From Cercozoa sp. M6MM (taxonomy: Eukaryota; Endomyxa: Ascetosporea), in NCBI GenBank assembly GCA_040357565.1, contig JBDODJ010000015.1: 64,000 nt of DNA, one strand, 5' to 3'. The translations under genes and the position numbers were made by a program. Shown here piece by piece: positions 1-10,303 of the stretch. The notes under the pieces are model-generated. The model was given only the letters and a program-made list of their open reading frames with translations. It was not told the DNA's origin and searched no databases. Position 1 is the first letter of the stretch. Each line of letters opens with the position of its first letter.

Positions 1-411
1 GCAAAATACGAACTTCCCCGCTTGATTCGCTGCTGCATAAGCTCGAGGGCGTTTTCCATCTCCTTTGTGAGTTCCGAATCCTAGTCATCGCAAACATGTT
101 GATCGGTTGTTTGTTTTCAATTTGCTCGGATTTAACTAAACAGGACTACACGTTACCGCAAGGTTATGTTCCACGACTGCAACGGAGAGAAGACTCTTGA
201 GATCATCCAAAAATGCCCAAGCATGCTGCGTGTTGGATTGGAGCTGTGTTTCCAAGTTGTCCATTTCGGTGATTTCACTCATTGGAAGGGGTGGGCGCGA
301 CTCGCCGGACCCAGTCCCTGGACCATCGGACTTTAGCTGGCCTGGCAAGCGAAGAGGAGCACCAGTGCACGCAGCCACCAACAGCGCTAACCCGAAGCCC
401 AGAAGTTTCAT
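1..411 (-). CDS. Secreted protein with signal peptide (5' part, runs off the window)
   Basis: The start at 411 gives a signal peptide, MKLLGFGLALLVAACTGAP, with a charged start, a hydrophobic core and a small-residue cleavage region. Behind it is a Gly/Ser/Pro-rich linker and then an amphipathic helical stretch (ELQSNTQHAWAF region). A 76-nt intron lies at 156-81 (GTAACG..TAG). Splicing it joins ..HNLA to DSELTKEMENALELM, which stays open to the window edge, so the gene continues to the left. I recognise no domain family. The product is expected to enter the secretory pathway; its role is unknown. The nested + strand ORF over the same bases is an antisense shadow. Confidence 0.6.
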
Positions 412-748
412 GTTTAGCTGCCGTACCTGTGACACGCGTACCAGTACGGTAGTAAATGCCTAACTTCAGGACTGTTTCGGTCCGGACCGGCACATTCAAG
501 TTACTTTTTGGCCGCGCGTGGCGTGGCCGGCAGTTAACGTTGTCGGTTCGTGCTGTCGTGTATGAACTGAACGGCGCATGCGCTAAACCACTCCAGTTGG
601 CCGGATCAACTCGAGAGACTGAGATATAAGATTAGATGCACTGGACCCGGCGACGTGCAGTTCAATCGATAATACGCAGTAAACGAAAGAAAACAACAAA
701 GGAAAGATCCACTGAACTGAAAAACTGTCGTCGACTCGGATGAGTGAC
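412..748. other. Intergenic region, 337 bp
   Basis: This lies between the start of the leftmost secreted-protein gene and the stop of the membrane-protein gene, both read leftward. It should hold the promoter of the secreted gene and the 3' UTR of its neighbour. I see no RNA gene, long repeat or coding exon in it. Confidence 0.5.
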
Positions 749-2603
749 TTAGACGACGAAACCTTCGGAGAAGGCACCGACCGGGAAGGCCCAAAGCGGC
801 TTTTTGTTGGTGTCGATCTTGCTCTGTGCAATAACACAAGAGGAGAGGTCGGTACAATGAGAGGAAGGAAGGAAGGAAGTGTGTAGTGTACGTAGTCGTT
901 GTTGTAGCGGTTGATGTCGTTGAGCGTGATGAAGCCCTGCTGCATGAGGATGTCGAGCAGCGGCTGGCGCGGCGGCATCGGCTTCATCCATGGCTCCAGG
1001 AGGATCCAGAACCAGCGCGTGCCCACCAGCACGTGCGGGAAGCGGTGGTACGACGACTCAATCTGGCCGAGTCTCTTGTTCTGCTCACACATCAACACAA
1101 GCACACATATACACACATATCAGTCCACACATTCCAGTGAGTGCCACCTCCTCGAGACGCTTCGGCGGCATCGGAATCGGTCGGTTTTCGTAGGCCTGTC
1201 ACACAAACAGATACCTCGCCCTGCTCACTGCACATCGACGAATGGCAAGACCAGTCACCTTGGTGCTCATTCTGAGTTGGCCCACTCCAGAAATGTTGAG
1301 CAGCTTGTCTCTAATCTGCGCACACACAGAGGAAGGTCAGAGCGTAGACTGCCTGATTGACTGAGTGGGTCTGAAGAAACGCACATCCGACGACGGATCG
1401 AGCTTGCCGGCCAGAATGTCGCGATCCGAGATGAACTCGTTTCGAATTTCGAGCGTGCCAAGGTTTCGCACACGCTGTCGCAAAAACAAACTTCAGTTCA
1501 AAAGAAAGGAGAGAAGAGCGAAGAAAAAAAAGAGGCAGAAAGCACCTGCAGGATGCGGCGGAGTGTTTCGAGACGTTCCTGCGGCGTGTTGCCCACCATA
1601 TTGGCCGCCAACGAGCCTTCCTTCACGGCCTTGAGACCGCGCACCAGACGCAGCTCGGCGTACAGTTCCCAGGCCTGACAAAACAACACGGGTAAGACTG
1701 GTGAGAAACAACGGCAACAAGAGATTGTGAGCAAGGGATGGTGCAATGGATTGTATGCAATGGGTTGTGTGATACGGCAGTGAGGGCCTCGTTCGACAGC
1801 GTGCCGTACTTGTGCGTGATCATCTGCACGAGTTCCGGCTCGCGCGACAGGATCTCGTGGAAGTGCTGCAGGAAGAACTCGGCGTCCTTGGCCAGCAGGT
1901 CATTGCACTGCTGCTGCCAGTTGCCCTTCTCAGCCGAGTATTCCTCTCCCAACAGGTACTCCATCAGCTTGAAGAACGCCATCAGCACCGGCGTCCACAG
2001 CACGCTCAGGATCAGGTTGTCCAGCGAGAACATGTAACCCCACGACGAGCGCCACATTGAGTTCACGCGGCCGTAGATTCGCTCACCCGGCGCTGCAGTA
2101 ACACCAGACACACTTGAGATATTTTAAGGCTTTCAATTACACCAACAGTTTCGAGCTTCTCACAACTGTCAACTCATGAAAACAGTCGATACCACGAACG
2201 AGCGTGCGCTTGTCGGCGAACTTGAACACAAGGTCCTTGAACGGACGTGATTGGCGCATTTGTTGCCACATGTGGAGCTGTACAACTCGAGTTCGAACAG
2301 GCAGAAGCAAACACTAAAGCCAACGAGATCACACACCATCGGCTGCGTCAGATCTTGTCGCTTCGTCGCCAGGTAGTGCGCATCGCGCGTGATGCGCGGC
2401 AGCGGAAAGTTGTCCATCCACGTGCGCGGCTCCTTGCCCGTCTGCAGGCCCAACGCAATCCGTAAACCAGACAATAAAACCGCAAAAGCCCAGCAGATCA
2501 GCAAAACGAAAAAACGCACATGGGGCTCCTTGAGCACACGAGCAGCATAGTTGTCAGCACGCGATCGCAACATGCGCAGCGACTCGGAAGCAGCGCGATT
2601 CAT
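749..2603 (-). CDS. Multi-exon membrane protein of unknown family
   Basis: About nine exons join in frame from MNRAASESLRML (2603) to ..GAFSEGFVV and a stop at 749. The N-terminal region has a strong membrane segment (HVRFFVLLICWAFAVLL). The third exon has a second hydrophobic stretch (NLILSVLWTPVLMAFFKL) followed by a charged helical region (EILSREPELVQMI, EGSLAANMVGNTPQER). The last coding part contains a helix with the pattern LLDILMQQGFITLNDI, faintly like a short SHOCT-type helix, then ..KIDTNKKPLWAF. Introns are 50-90 nt with GT..AG ends. I do not recognise the family and assign no function. It is divergent from the ABC ATPase gene, with 232 bp between the two starts. Confidence 0.65.
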
Positions 2604-2835
2604 CGTGTCGACGTCCCTGCAGGCTCGGTTTCACAGCACAACAAGAGACGTAAGCACAAACCCGTGCAGCCACTGAGTTAACGTTGCTCTGACAACAACA
2701 CTCGGCTGAGATGCGTTGTTAGCGGCTTTGCACTCGCTTTTGTGCAGCGAGTTTCGGAGCGCTGAAATGCAGACGTTTTAAAAGACTCTCAGAACATGTA
2801 CACCGCACGACCTGCAGAGAGGGCGTGCAACTACC

Positions 2836-4370
2836 ATGGAAGATACCGTAGTACTGCTTGAAAATGTCAAAAAGACATATTTGTTAGGTTTGATCAGTTT
2901 GTTCCATGGTTGATGTGCATGTTTCCTTTGGCCTGTGTGTTGCAGGAACGGAAGGTGTTGCCGCTGTGCGTGGCGTCGATCTACAGGTAAAACGCGGTGA
3001 ATTTGTCGTGATTCTCGGCAAGAGCGGTGCGTTGTTGCATCCATCCAACAGTACAAAATGATAAATGCCGGGTCAAACACAGGCAGCGGCAAGACGAGTG
3101 TGCTGAACATTTGTGGTCTCATTGATACGGCCAGTAAGGGCGACGTCACTATCTGTGGACAACGAGTGTCACGGGCGTCTGTTGGACACGACGATCAGGG
3201 CAGGTATCCCAAGGATATGGAAAGTAGCCAGCTATTTGATCTTTCTTGCCGAACTGAACTGACCGATGTCTGCAGCGATGAAGAGTTGGCTCGGCTACGT
3301 CTGGCCCACGTGGGCTTTGTGTTTCAGTCGTTTAATCTAATGGGTTCACTCAACGTTACCGAGAATGTCATGGTGCTCCGCTTCTTTCTTCAGTTGTATC
3401 TTGTTTCTGTTTTTGTGAGAGTTTGGTTTCTTCAGTTGCCACTGACACTGGCGGGTGAGTTGTCGCGCACACAGGCACGCGAAAGGGCGCGCGATCTCTT
3501 GGATCAAGTCGGTCTGTCTCATCGAGTAGAGGGTTCGTTTCTTCCGTTTTTTGTCCTATGCTTACCGAACTGACATGCACTGAACAGCCATGCCATCAAC
3601 ACTCTCAGGCGGCGAGCAACAGAGGTCTGCCTTTCCTTGCCGTTGTTGTTTTTGCTCAATGCATGTCCTATGCTTACCGAACTGACCTACACAGAGTGGC
3701 CATCGCACGCGCACTGTCCAATAACCCGGAGTTGTTGCTCCTGGATGAACCAACGTAGCTCAGCTATCACACTTGTGAGGTTGTCCGATTTCGGTATTTT
3801 CTGCTTATTTTTTGCAGAGGTGACCTGGACTCGGCATCTTCCGATCGCGTCATGTCGCTTCTCTTAGAACAACAGAGGTATTGCTCCGTGCTGCATGGTC
3901 ATTTAGAGATATGTTCCGGACAACAGGAAACGAGGGATCGCTCTGCTGATGGTGACCCATGACGTTTCACTTTCGGGACTTGCGGATCGCGTTGTTCACA
4001 TGGTTGATGGCAAGGTCGCGCGCGTCACGCCTGTCGCTGCTGTCATTCGCGACGAGGCTGTTGCCAACCTGCATGTATAGAAATTTATTTTTCACAATTT
4101 CCCGAAAATGTACGATTTTTTCTGAGCGAACTCACTTTGGAATGAACATGTCAGTAGAGGAGGATCGATGAGGCACGCAACACCAGCAGCGACGCGAGCG
4201 ACGTCGTGAGAGAGCAGCGCGACCCGCTGCAGCACCAGCGCAGCATCTTTGCGCGCCACCTGCGCATGCAGCGCGAGCAGCAGCAGGAGGAAGAGCGACA
4301 CCAGCGCCGTGTTCAGCGCGCCCTGCGGCGCCGCTCCTCGTCCGGTTCGGTTCCGGGCCCAATTATTTAA
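2836..4370 (+). CDS. LolD/MacB-type ABC transporter ATP-binding protein with basic C-terminal tail
   Basis: Exons joined by splice sites and frame give a complete single ABC ATPase domain. Visible motifs in order are Walker A LGKSGSGKTS (split by an intron after GKS), Q-loop FVFQSFNLMGSLNV, signature LSGGEQQR, Walker B ELLLLDEPT followed by the D-loop GDLDSASS, and H-loop LLMVTHD. The order and wording match bacterial lipoprotein-export/MacB-type ATPases (LolD-like), which partner with FtsX-type permeases; no permease is seen nearby. A stop occurs at 4078-4080, but an intron at 4075-4157 (GTATAG..GTAG) removes it in frame and adds about 70 residues rich in Arg, Gln and Glu (QREQQQEEERHQRR), ending at 4370. 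Both ends are possible; the spliced one looks coding. It converges on the kinase gene. Confidence 0.8.
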
Positions 4371-4419
4371 TGGCACTTGCCATTTAGCCGTCGTTAATGG
4401 CACTTGCCATTTAGCCGTC
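4371..4419. repeat. Tandem direct repeat of a palindromic element
   Basis: Two adjacent copies of TTAATGGCACTTGCCATTTAGCCGTC (first copy one base different at its start) sit immediately after the ABC ATPase stop. Each contains the inverted repeat AATGGCA-c-TTGCCATT. The pair lies in the 324-bp spacer between two convergent genes. It could form a 3'-end hairpin on either transcript, or be a small duplicated element. Confidence 0.75.
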
Positions 4420-4694
4420 AGCTAAAAAGGCCCACTGCAGCTGAGTACTTATGCAATAAACGATGATCAAACACAACCGAACTAATACTGTACAATTAAT
4501 TAAGAACGTGACTGGCGCGCACGACAGAGACGTACAAAAATCGAAGAAAAAGCAATCCAGTGCTCGCTCATGACGGAGATTTCGGAGCCTGTCTGACACT
4601 CGCAGAAGCAGGCTCACAACACAGCGGAAACGGCGATTTCGGCGACCTGCATGTGACACATCGACCAATTCAAAGCACTAACGGCAACCAAAAG

Positions 4695-5764
4695 CTACTT
4701 GGGTGCATGTTGGGGTCGTTTCAAGATTCTGGAGAAACGACCCAGCGCTGACTGCGAGGGGGAAGCTGCAACAAAGAACAGAGTGAGAACTGGGACATAG
4801 AAAACGTCAGCAAGCGTACCATCGCCGTTTTCGTTTGGCAGGGGCACAGGAGTGTGACTACACAGTGTAGAGCTTTCCAACCTTCAACTTAGACATTTCG
4901 GCAGAAGTTTGCAATTTACGCATCCACGTCGGAAGCACGCCGACGCCGACGAAAAAGTGAACCTGCGATTTCTGAGATCCCATTTGCTTTGACTGAACGA
5001 AAGCAACTCCGTGTACCCAGGCCACGTTGCATCCTTTGTTTTAACGAGCGTTTAATTGAAGGTCTGTCAATGCCAAAATAAACAAAAGAACAACAAGCAC
5101 AAAGGATAAAGGGCAATGTACCGGCACGCTTCGATACTGCAGAGTTCGGGACATGAGTCACACAGTCGTACGAGGCCCTTTTCCATGATCGAAATGCGCT
5201 GAGCACAGTTCTTGTCGTGCCCGTCCCGAGCAAGGTCTTCCAGCTCCTGCCGCAGCGACGAAATTCTGTCCCAAGTGTCACGCAGCTGCCGCCTGCGCGC
5301 GAACGCCGCTTGTCGCGCTTCGTCACTGTTCTGCGGTGCACCAAAACATCTCTATCGAACTTGGTGTATATCTCCATCATGCGTTTTTGTACCAAATTCG
5401 GCATGGCACGCGTGATTTCACTCTTCACGAAACTGTGCGACAAGAGTTTCGCCACGGTTGCCTGAAGAAACACGGGAGCATCAATGGAACAAAAACACCC
5501 TCCAAGCCAGAGCTTGTGCACCCGCTGGTCAAAGTCGAATTTGAGTGTTTTCGACACGAAATCGCGCAAATCTGCGTTCCGCAATCCTGCGCACAAAATG
5601 ATGGTGTCTCACAGACAGCGGGAACGCGAAGAAGCGACACTACTAGGGACAAAGTCGAGAATCACTGTGTCGCGAATGTCGCGCAGCTCCTTCTCAAGCT
5701 GCACCATGACGGCGCGATAATGCTCCTCGTGGGCTTCTGCAGCAGTCTGCACACACACACACAA

Positions 5765-5819
<55 letters not shown>

Positions 5820-7645
5820 ATACACATACACACATACACACAGACACACAGACACACAGACACACGGACACAGACACAGACACAGACACAGACACAGACA
5901 CACACACATAACAAGGCATCGATTCAAATGAGAAAGTACTGCAGGTTTTGTTCGCACCGAGAATGCATTCTATTTAGGTACAGTATTCAATCAGAGTAAA
6001 AAGAATGCAATGATGAAGAAAGTTATTGTACTTGAACGGCGTCCTCCCAGCGGTTCATCAAAGTGGAGAACGCTGTGAAGTCTTCACTCGGCATGGCTTG
6101 CTCAATGGCGAGCATTCCGACCGCCCAAACGTCTGAAGCACGCTCATCCACGCGCAGCTCGCGTTGCGCCAGACTCTCCTGTTTCCAACAATCGCACTAC
6201 ACAAAGACACTTTCGGGTTGAAGACAAAACGTACCCAACTTTGCACATGCTCAGTTCGAGACAGCAGAGCGACTTCCGGGGCAATGTCTGGAAATAAAGT
6301 GTGCATGAAAAGGAGAAGACAAGAAAGGGAAAGAAGAGCTACAAAATGGCGTTCCACAACGCCGTAACCTTGAGCGTTCCAGCTGATTGCAGCGACCGAC
6401 AACTAAACAAAGCATACATAAAGTTAGTTAAGTTTGGATGACACTGGAAGCAGCCATACCCATATCGAAGTCAGCAAGCACAAATCGCAATCTTTCGTCC
6501 TCTGTTTCAGTAGATTCGATCTCGCAGCAAAAGCTGATGTGGGCAGGTACTACCCTCCCAGTCAATGTCGCCGATGATTTCTCTGGACGGTTTTGATGGA
6601 ACTTCGTCATCAGACAGTGGAAGTTTCACCGTCTGCACAGGAATTAGTGGACTAAAGTACGAGCGAAAGACACAAGCTGTTACGCTGAGTTGCGAGCGTT
6701 CAAGTTTATGTCCGTGCACGGTTCGCGTTCTCTCGAAAACGAGAATGTTCTACAAGCAAGGGATTATGTTAATGGATGCGAGAGCGGAAGGACTTGGACC
6801 TCTGCTTTGATGTCGCCATGCGCGACATGTAGCTGATGCATCTCGTGCAGTGCAAGTAACACGTGGGCCACCAGTGTCCGCGTGGCACGACTGCACTCAA
6901 CAATACGAGTTTTTCTACAGCTCAAAACAGCAGAGAAAGGTACACAACATCGCCGTGAAAATGTTGCGAAACGAGCCTTGGGAACCCGTTGAAAACGTCG
7001 CAGCTGGCCAGGGGCATTTCGGTCACCACACGGAGTCTACCCTCGTCCAATCGACGAGCTGCATCGCTGTGGTACCGCCTTTTGCCTTTGCTGCGTGGCG
7101 AACACACAGACGACAACCAGTGAAAAAACCTGGCGTGCCAGAAACGCCAAGCAAACAAAATACGCCAGATCGGCACACTCGGTGCCACGCAGCGCACGCG
7201 GCTTGTGTGCGTTTACAAAAGGCGAAGACGTCCAAAAAGGCGCCACGAGCGCGATCTCGGTCGTTTTGTTGCAAAGCCAGTCCAAGTACTGTGAGTTGGT
7301 TCCCTGAAAAAAAAACAAACTGAATGAAAAAGCCATACTATAAAACCGGCTGACAAAAAACGGCTTTTCGACCTCTTTTGGCGGAGATTCGACTTTGAGC
7401 GCGCGTGGGATTCCATTGATGGTCGTCGCAAACACTGAGCCCGACAGACCGCTTTGCACGAAGCGCACAGGCGCTGAATCGTCGATTTCGATGCCGGGTG
7501 TGGTCGTCACGGAACCTTTCGGGGTAGAAACTGAGAGTTTGATCGGACTGGCACCGGCCTCGCCTTCGTCGTTGTCGTCGCTGTGAGAGTCGATTTCGTG
7601 CACCGACGAGGTGCTCTCGTCGTCAGAGAAGGCGCGCTGCGACAT
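4695..7645 (-). CDS. Divergent protein kinase with C-terminal coiled coil
   Basis: The N-terminus is acidic and Ser-rich (MSQRAFSDDES). Spliced exons then give a protein kinase fold: a Gly-rich-loop-like SGLSGSVF, the beta-3 lysine in RALKVES, catalytic loop HGDIKAEN split by an intron after KAE, metal-binding FVLADFDMG, activation-segment end DIAPEVALLSR and helix F DVWAVGMLAIEQAM. The catalytic Asp, Asn and metal Asp are present, but HRD is HGD and DFG is DFD. The C-terminal third has coiled-coil/helical exons (QLRDTWDRISSLRQELEDLA) and a basic tail (RRRRRASDVD). A stop at 4916 is removed in frame by a 62-nt intron (4919-4858), carrying the protein on to ..FSRILKRPQHAPK at 4695. HGDIK occurs in Bub1-like and other atypical kinases, but the rest does not let me name a family. 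Confidence 0.75.
5746..5911. repeat. CA/GT microsatellite with CAGACA variants
   Basis: An uninterrupted (CA)n tract is followed by CATACA and then CAGACA hexamer variants. It lies in an intron of the kinase gene, between the helix-F exon and the coiled-coil exons, and reads as (TG)n on the sense strand. Confidence 0.95.
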
Positions 7646-8054
7646 TTTCGAGTAGCGAGCGCTAATGGCGGCCGAAAGCCGCGCAACTCTGTTTTTTAAG
7701 CACACAACAACGATCAAATCGCATCGGGTCGTTTAAATAAGTTTCTTGGCACCTAAGCGACAGGAGCTCTTCTGATGGGCATTTCGACATCGCAGGTTTC
7801 ATATCGGTTTTTCTCAGATCTGGGTCAGGGCAACCCAGCGAAGCACCCGATCACTCAAGAACACACCGACACAGGCACACGCCCGCACAGGAGTTCAAGA
7901 GTGTCACTTGATCCTGTCAGTTGACAGGGTGGGCTGCAACCGTTTCCCCAAAAAATTGTACAAACAGGCGCCAGAAAGCTCACGACAATATTAAAGCACA
8001 CGAGCTCCAGCTACTACACTTTAGCAACAGCACGCAGGCGCGTGTGTAGGCGCG
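7646..8054. promoter_or_regulatory. Divergent intergenic region with perfect inverted repeat CCTGTCAgtTGACAGG
   Basis: This 409-bp spacer separates the start of the kinase gene (leftward) from that of the DUF5107 gene (rightward) and should contain both promoters. At 7913-7928 it carries a perfect 7+2+7 inverted repeat, CCTGTCA-gt-TGACAGG. TGACAG is the core bound by TALE-class homeodomains in other eukaryotes, but assigning a binder here is inference. I see no coding exon. Confidence 0.4.
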
Positions 8055-10203
8055 ATGTTGTTCCTATTGACGGCGCTTCTGGGCGCTGTTGTGCTGGCAG
8101 ATAAAGCCAGAGTCTCGCATGGCGAGAAGACGGTGGGTCACACGCCCCTGTGCCTACTTTATATCTCTGATATATTTCATCGGGCAGGTGATCGAATCGT
8201 CAATTGCACCAGGAAATGTGCTGCCGCAGTACCTGTTCCTGCAGGTACGTGAATGCGGGCAAATCACTCTGCTTTACGCGGGACTGAAGTTTGACTTTTC
8301 TCAGGGACTGGTGGAAGGTGGCGACTTGCTTGGTGTCTCGATCGGCGGCGGCCGTGGCGTACTCTTTTTAACAACGTTCCCTGTGCTTTCTTTGCACCCC
8401 TAACTACAGGAGAAACGCCCGTACATGCCGCCTGACGAGTTCCCGGAGAAGTACCACGAGTACGCCTCACCCGACATGGTTTGTTTAGTGTATCTCGCCG
8501 GTGCTCTTTGTTTTTAATTTGTTTGAATGTTGACAGAGAGCTCGTCAGCTGCCGCGCTTGCGTTTCGATCTGTGGGTACCGAAGTTTAGTCGTATCCCAA
8601 CCCATGGTCTTTCGGAAGCCTTCGCGTAGGGCTGTGAACGCGAGGAGGACACGCTGCCGATGATCGTGCTAGAAAACGAGCGGTTCAAGCTGGAGTTGGC
8701 ACCCACAGTGGGCGGCAAGATCTACGCCATGCGCGACAAGCTGCTGCAGAAGGACGTCTTCTTTGACAACAAGGCGCACCAGCCGGCCAACATTGGCTCG
8801 CTCGGCGCCTGGAGTGCTGGTACCTTCTGGTACTGGATCAAAAGGGTACTATACGAAGGTCGCCTGTCTAGGTGGCTGCGAGTGGAACTGGGCGCCCGGC
8901 ATCTTTGGCCACTCGGCCTTTTCGGAGTTGCCGGTCTACGTGGCACAGCTTGACACTGACATGGTACTACCTGCGCTGGGCCACTTGTTGTTGTTGTTGT
9001 TTTTCTTTGATCCGTTGTTTTTTATTGTTTATTGTTGTTGTTTTTTTGCTTTTGTTTGTTGTTGTTGTTTTTTGCTGTTGTTGTTGTTTTTGTTGTGTTT
9101 TTGTTGTGTTTTTGTTGCTGTTGTTGTTTTTTGTTGTTGTTGTTTTTTTTTTGTGTTGTGTTTTTGTTGTTTTTATTGTTGTGTTTTTGTTTTTGTGTTT
9201 TTGTTGTTTTTATTGTTGTTTTTTTTTGTTGTCTCTTTGTAGTTTTCTAGGTTGTGATGCTGTCCTTCCTTATGACTTTATCTTGTTGCTAGGGTCCGGC
9301 ACTCCGTGTCTACGAGTTCGATCGCTACAACCACACGGCGTGGCAGGTCGATCTGATGCTCGATGATGAGGAACCTCTGCTCTGGGTACTATGTTGTTTT
9401 TTGTTTTTTGTTTTTTCCTGCATCCGCGCGGAAGCGAAATCGACTTGAAAACAGGTGCACGTGACAACGCATAACCCCACCACTCACGATGTCGACGCGT
9501 ACTGGTGGACCTGTGTGGCACACGAGATCAACGACGCCTCCAGAGTCGTGGCTTCGCGGTCTGCTCGTCGCGCGTCGACCTCGCAGGCCCGTCGTCGCAT
9601 GAACATGATCGAGTATGGCTGCTTTCCGATCGCTTGTCTGCTATCTCGAAGCAAAGCTTTGCGATTTCGAAACAAAGCTTTGCGATTTCGAAAAAAAGCT
9701 TTGCGATTTCGAAACACAGCTTTGTTATTTCAAAGCAAAGCTTTAGTTCGAAACGAAGCTGTACGATTTCGAACAAAGCTTTGAATTTCAAAATAAAGCT
9801 TTGCGATTTGCTTTGCAATTTCGAAACACAGCTTGCGATTTCGAAGCAGAGCTTTGCGATTTCGAAGCCAAGCTTTGCAATTTCGAAGGCGATTCGAAAG
9901 AAAGCTTCTGAGATTTGGAAGCTTTGGTGTGCGCAGCTTCCCGTTCACGAGGAACTTTGGCACGAGCAACGGGAGCTACGCAGGCTACAAGGACGGACCG
10001 AAGCAGATGGACGTGTCGCGTATGGGCAACCTGCTGGAATTCTCGGACTTTTTCCTCGAGTCGCCGGACGAGTCGGATCGCTTCATTGCGCATGTGGAAG
10101 GCGACGGTTTCTCCGTCGTGCATGGCCACGATCTCGAGGGCACCAAGTACTGGCAGTGGTATACCCCCTCTTTACCCCCCTCTTTACCCCCCCCCCCCCC
10201 CCC
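8055..10203 (+). CDS. Secreted DUF5107-family protein, 3' end lost in gap
   Basis: The start at 8055 gives a signal peptide (MLFLLTALLGAVVLA). Downstream exons read LPRLRFDLW, then VLENERFKLELAPTVGGKI, HQPANIGSLGAWSAG, CEWNWAPGIFGHSAF, LRVYEFDRYNHTAWQ, HVTTHNPTTHDVDAYWW and GTSNGSYAGYKDG. The run ENxxxxLxxxPxxGGKI..NIGxxGAW..EWNxPxxHG-like..NP..YWW is the hallmark of DUF5107, a beta-rich domain found mainly in bacterial proteins and often linked to carbohydrate metabolism. The last exon seen ends in HDLEGTKYWQW and the sequence then runs into poly-C and the assembly gap. The C-terminal part of the domain and any tail are therefore missing. The stop in frame near 8628 is removed by an intron (GTACCG..GTAG). 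Its chemistry is unknown. Confidence 0.75.
8985..9245. repeat. Low-complexity T/G tract (TTG/TTTTTG) in a long intron
   Basis: About 260 bp made almost only of T and G (units TTG, TTTTTG, TTTTTATTG) fills most of a roughly 325-bp intron of the DUF5107 gene. The intron sits between the exons ending VAQLDTDM and starting GPALRVYEF. It is far longer than the other introns here. Confidence 0.9.
9650..9905. repeat. Degenerate tandem repeat, about 21-bp unit with two palindromes
   Basis: About twelve imperfect copies of CAAAGCTTTGCGATTTCGAAA. Each unit contains the palindromes CAAAGCTTTG and TTTCGAAA, so the array could fold into many small hairpins. It lies between the exon ending near MNMIEYG and the exon starting FPFTRNFG, so it is most likely intronic. 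The same bases are also open in a frame giving a 7-residue repeat (FAISKQS), which I regard as fortuitous. Confidence 0.9.
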
Positions 10204-10303
10204 NNNNNNNNNNNNNNNNNNNNNNNNNNNNNNNNNNNNNNNNNNNNNNNNNNNNNNNNNNNNNNNNNNNNNNNNNNNNNNNNNNNNNNNNNNNNNNNNN
10301 NNN
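10204..10303. other. Assembly gap (100 N)
   Basis: Exactly 100 N, flanked by poly-C/TTTACCC on the left and AAAGGGTAAAGGG on the right. A round 100 usually marks a gap of unknown size. Both flanking genes lose their 3' ends here. Confidence 0.99.

Noticed and set aside
4092-4403. A hydrophobic - strand ORF (NTALVSLFLLLLLALHAQ) that looks like a membrane peptide
   Set aside because: The Leu run is the antisense of a CAG/GAG-rich stretch that continues the ABC ATPase in frame after an intron.
5609-5957. Cys/Val and His/Thr repeat ORFs
   Set aside because: Translations of the intronic CA/GT microsatellite.
8763-9366. Cys/Phe/Val-rich ORFs on the + strand
   Set aside because: They are translations of the T/G low-complexity intron of the DUF5107 gene, not real proteins.
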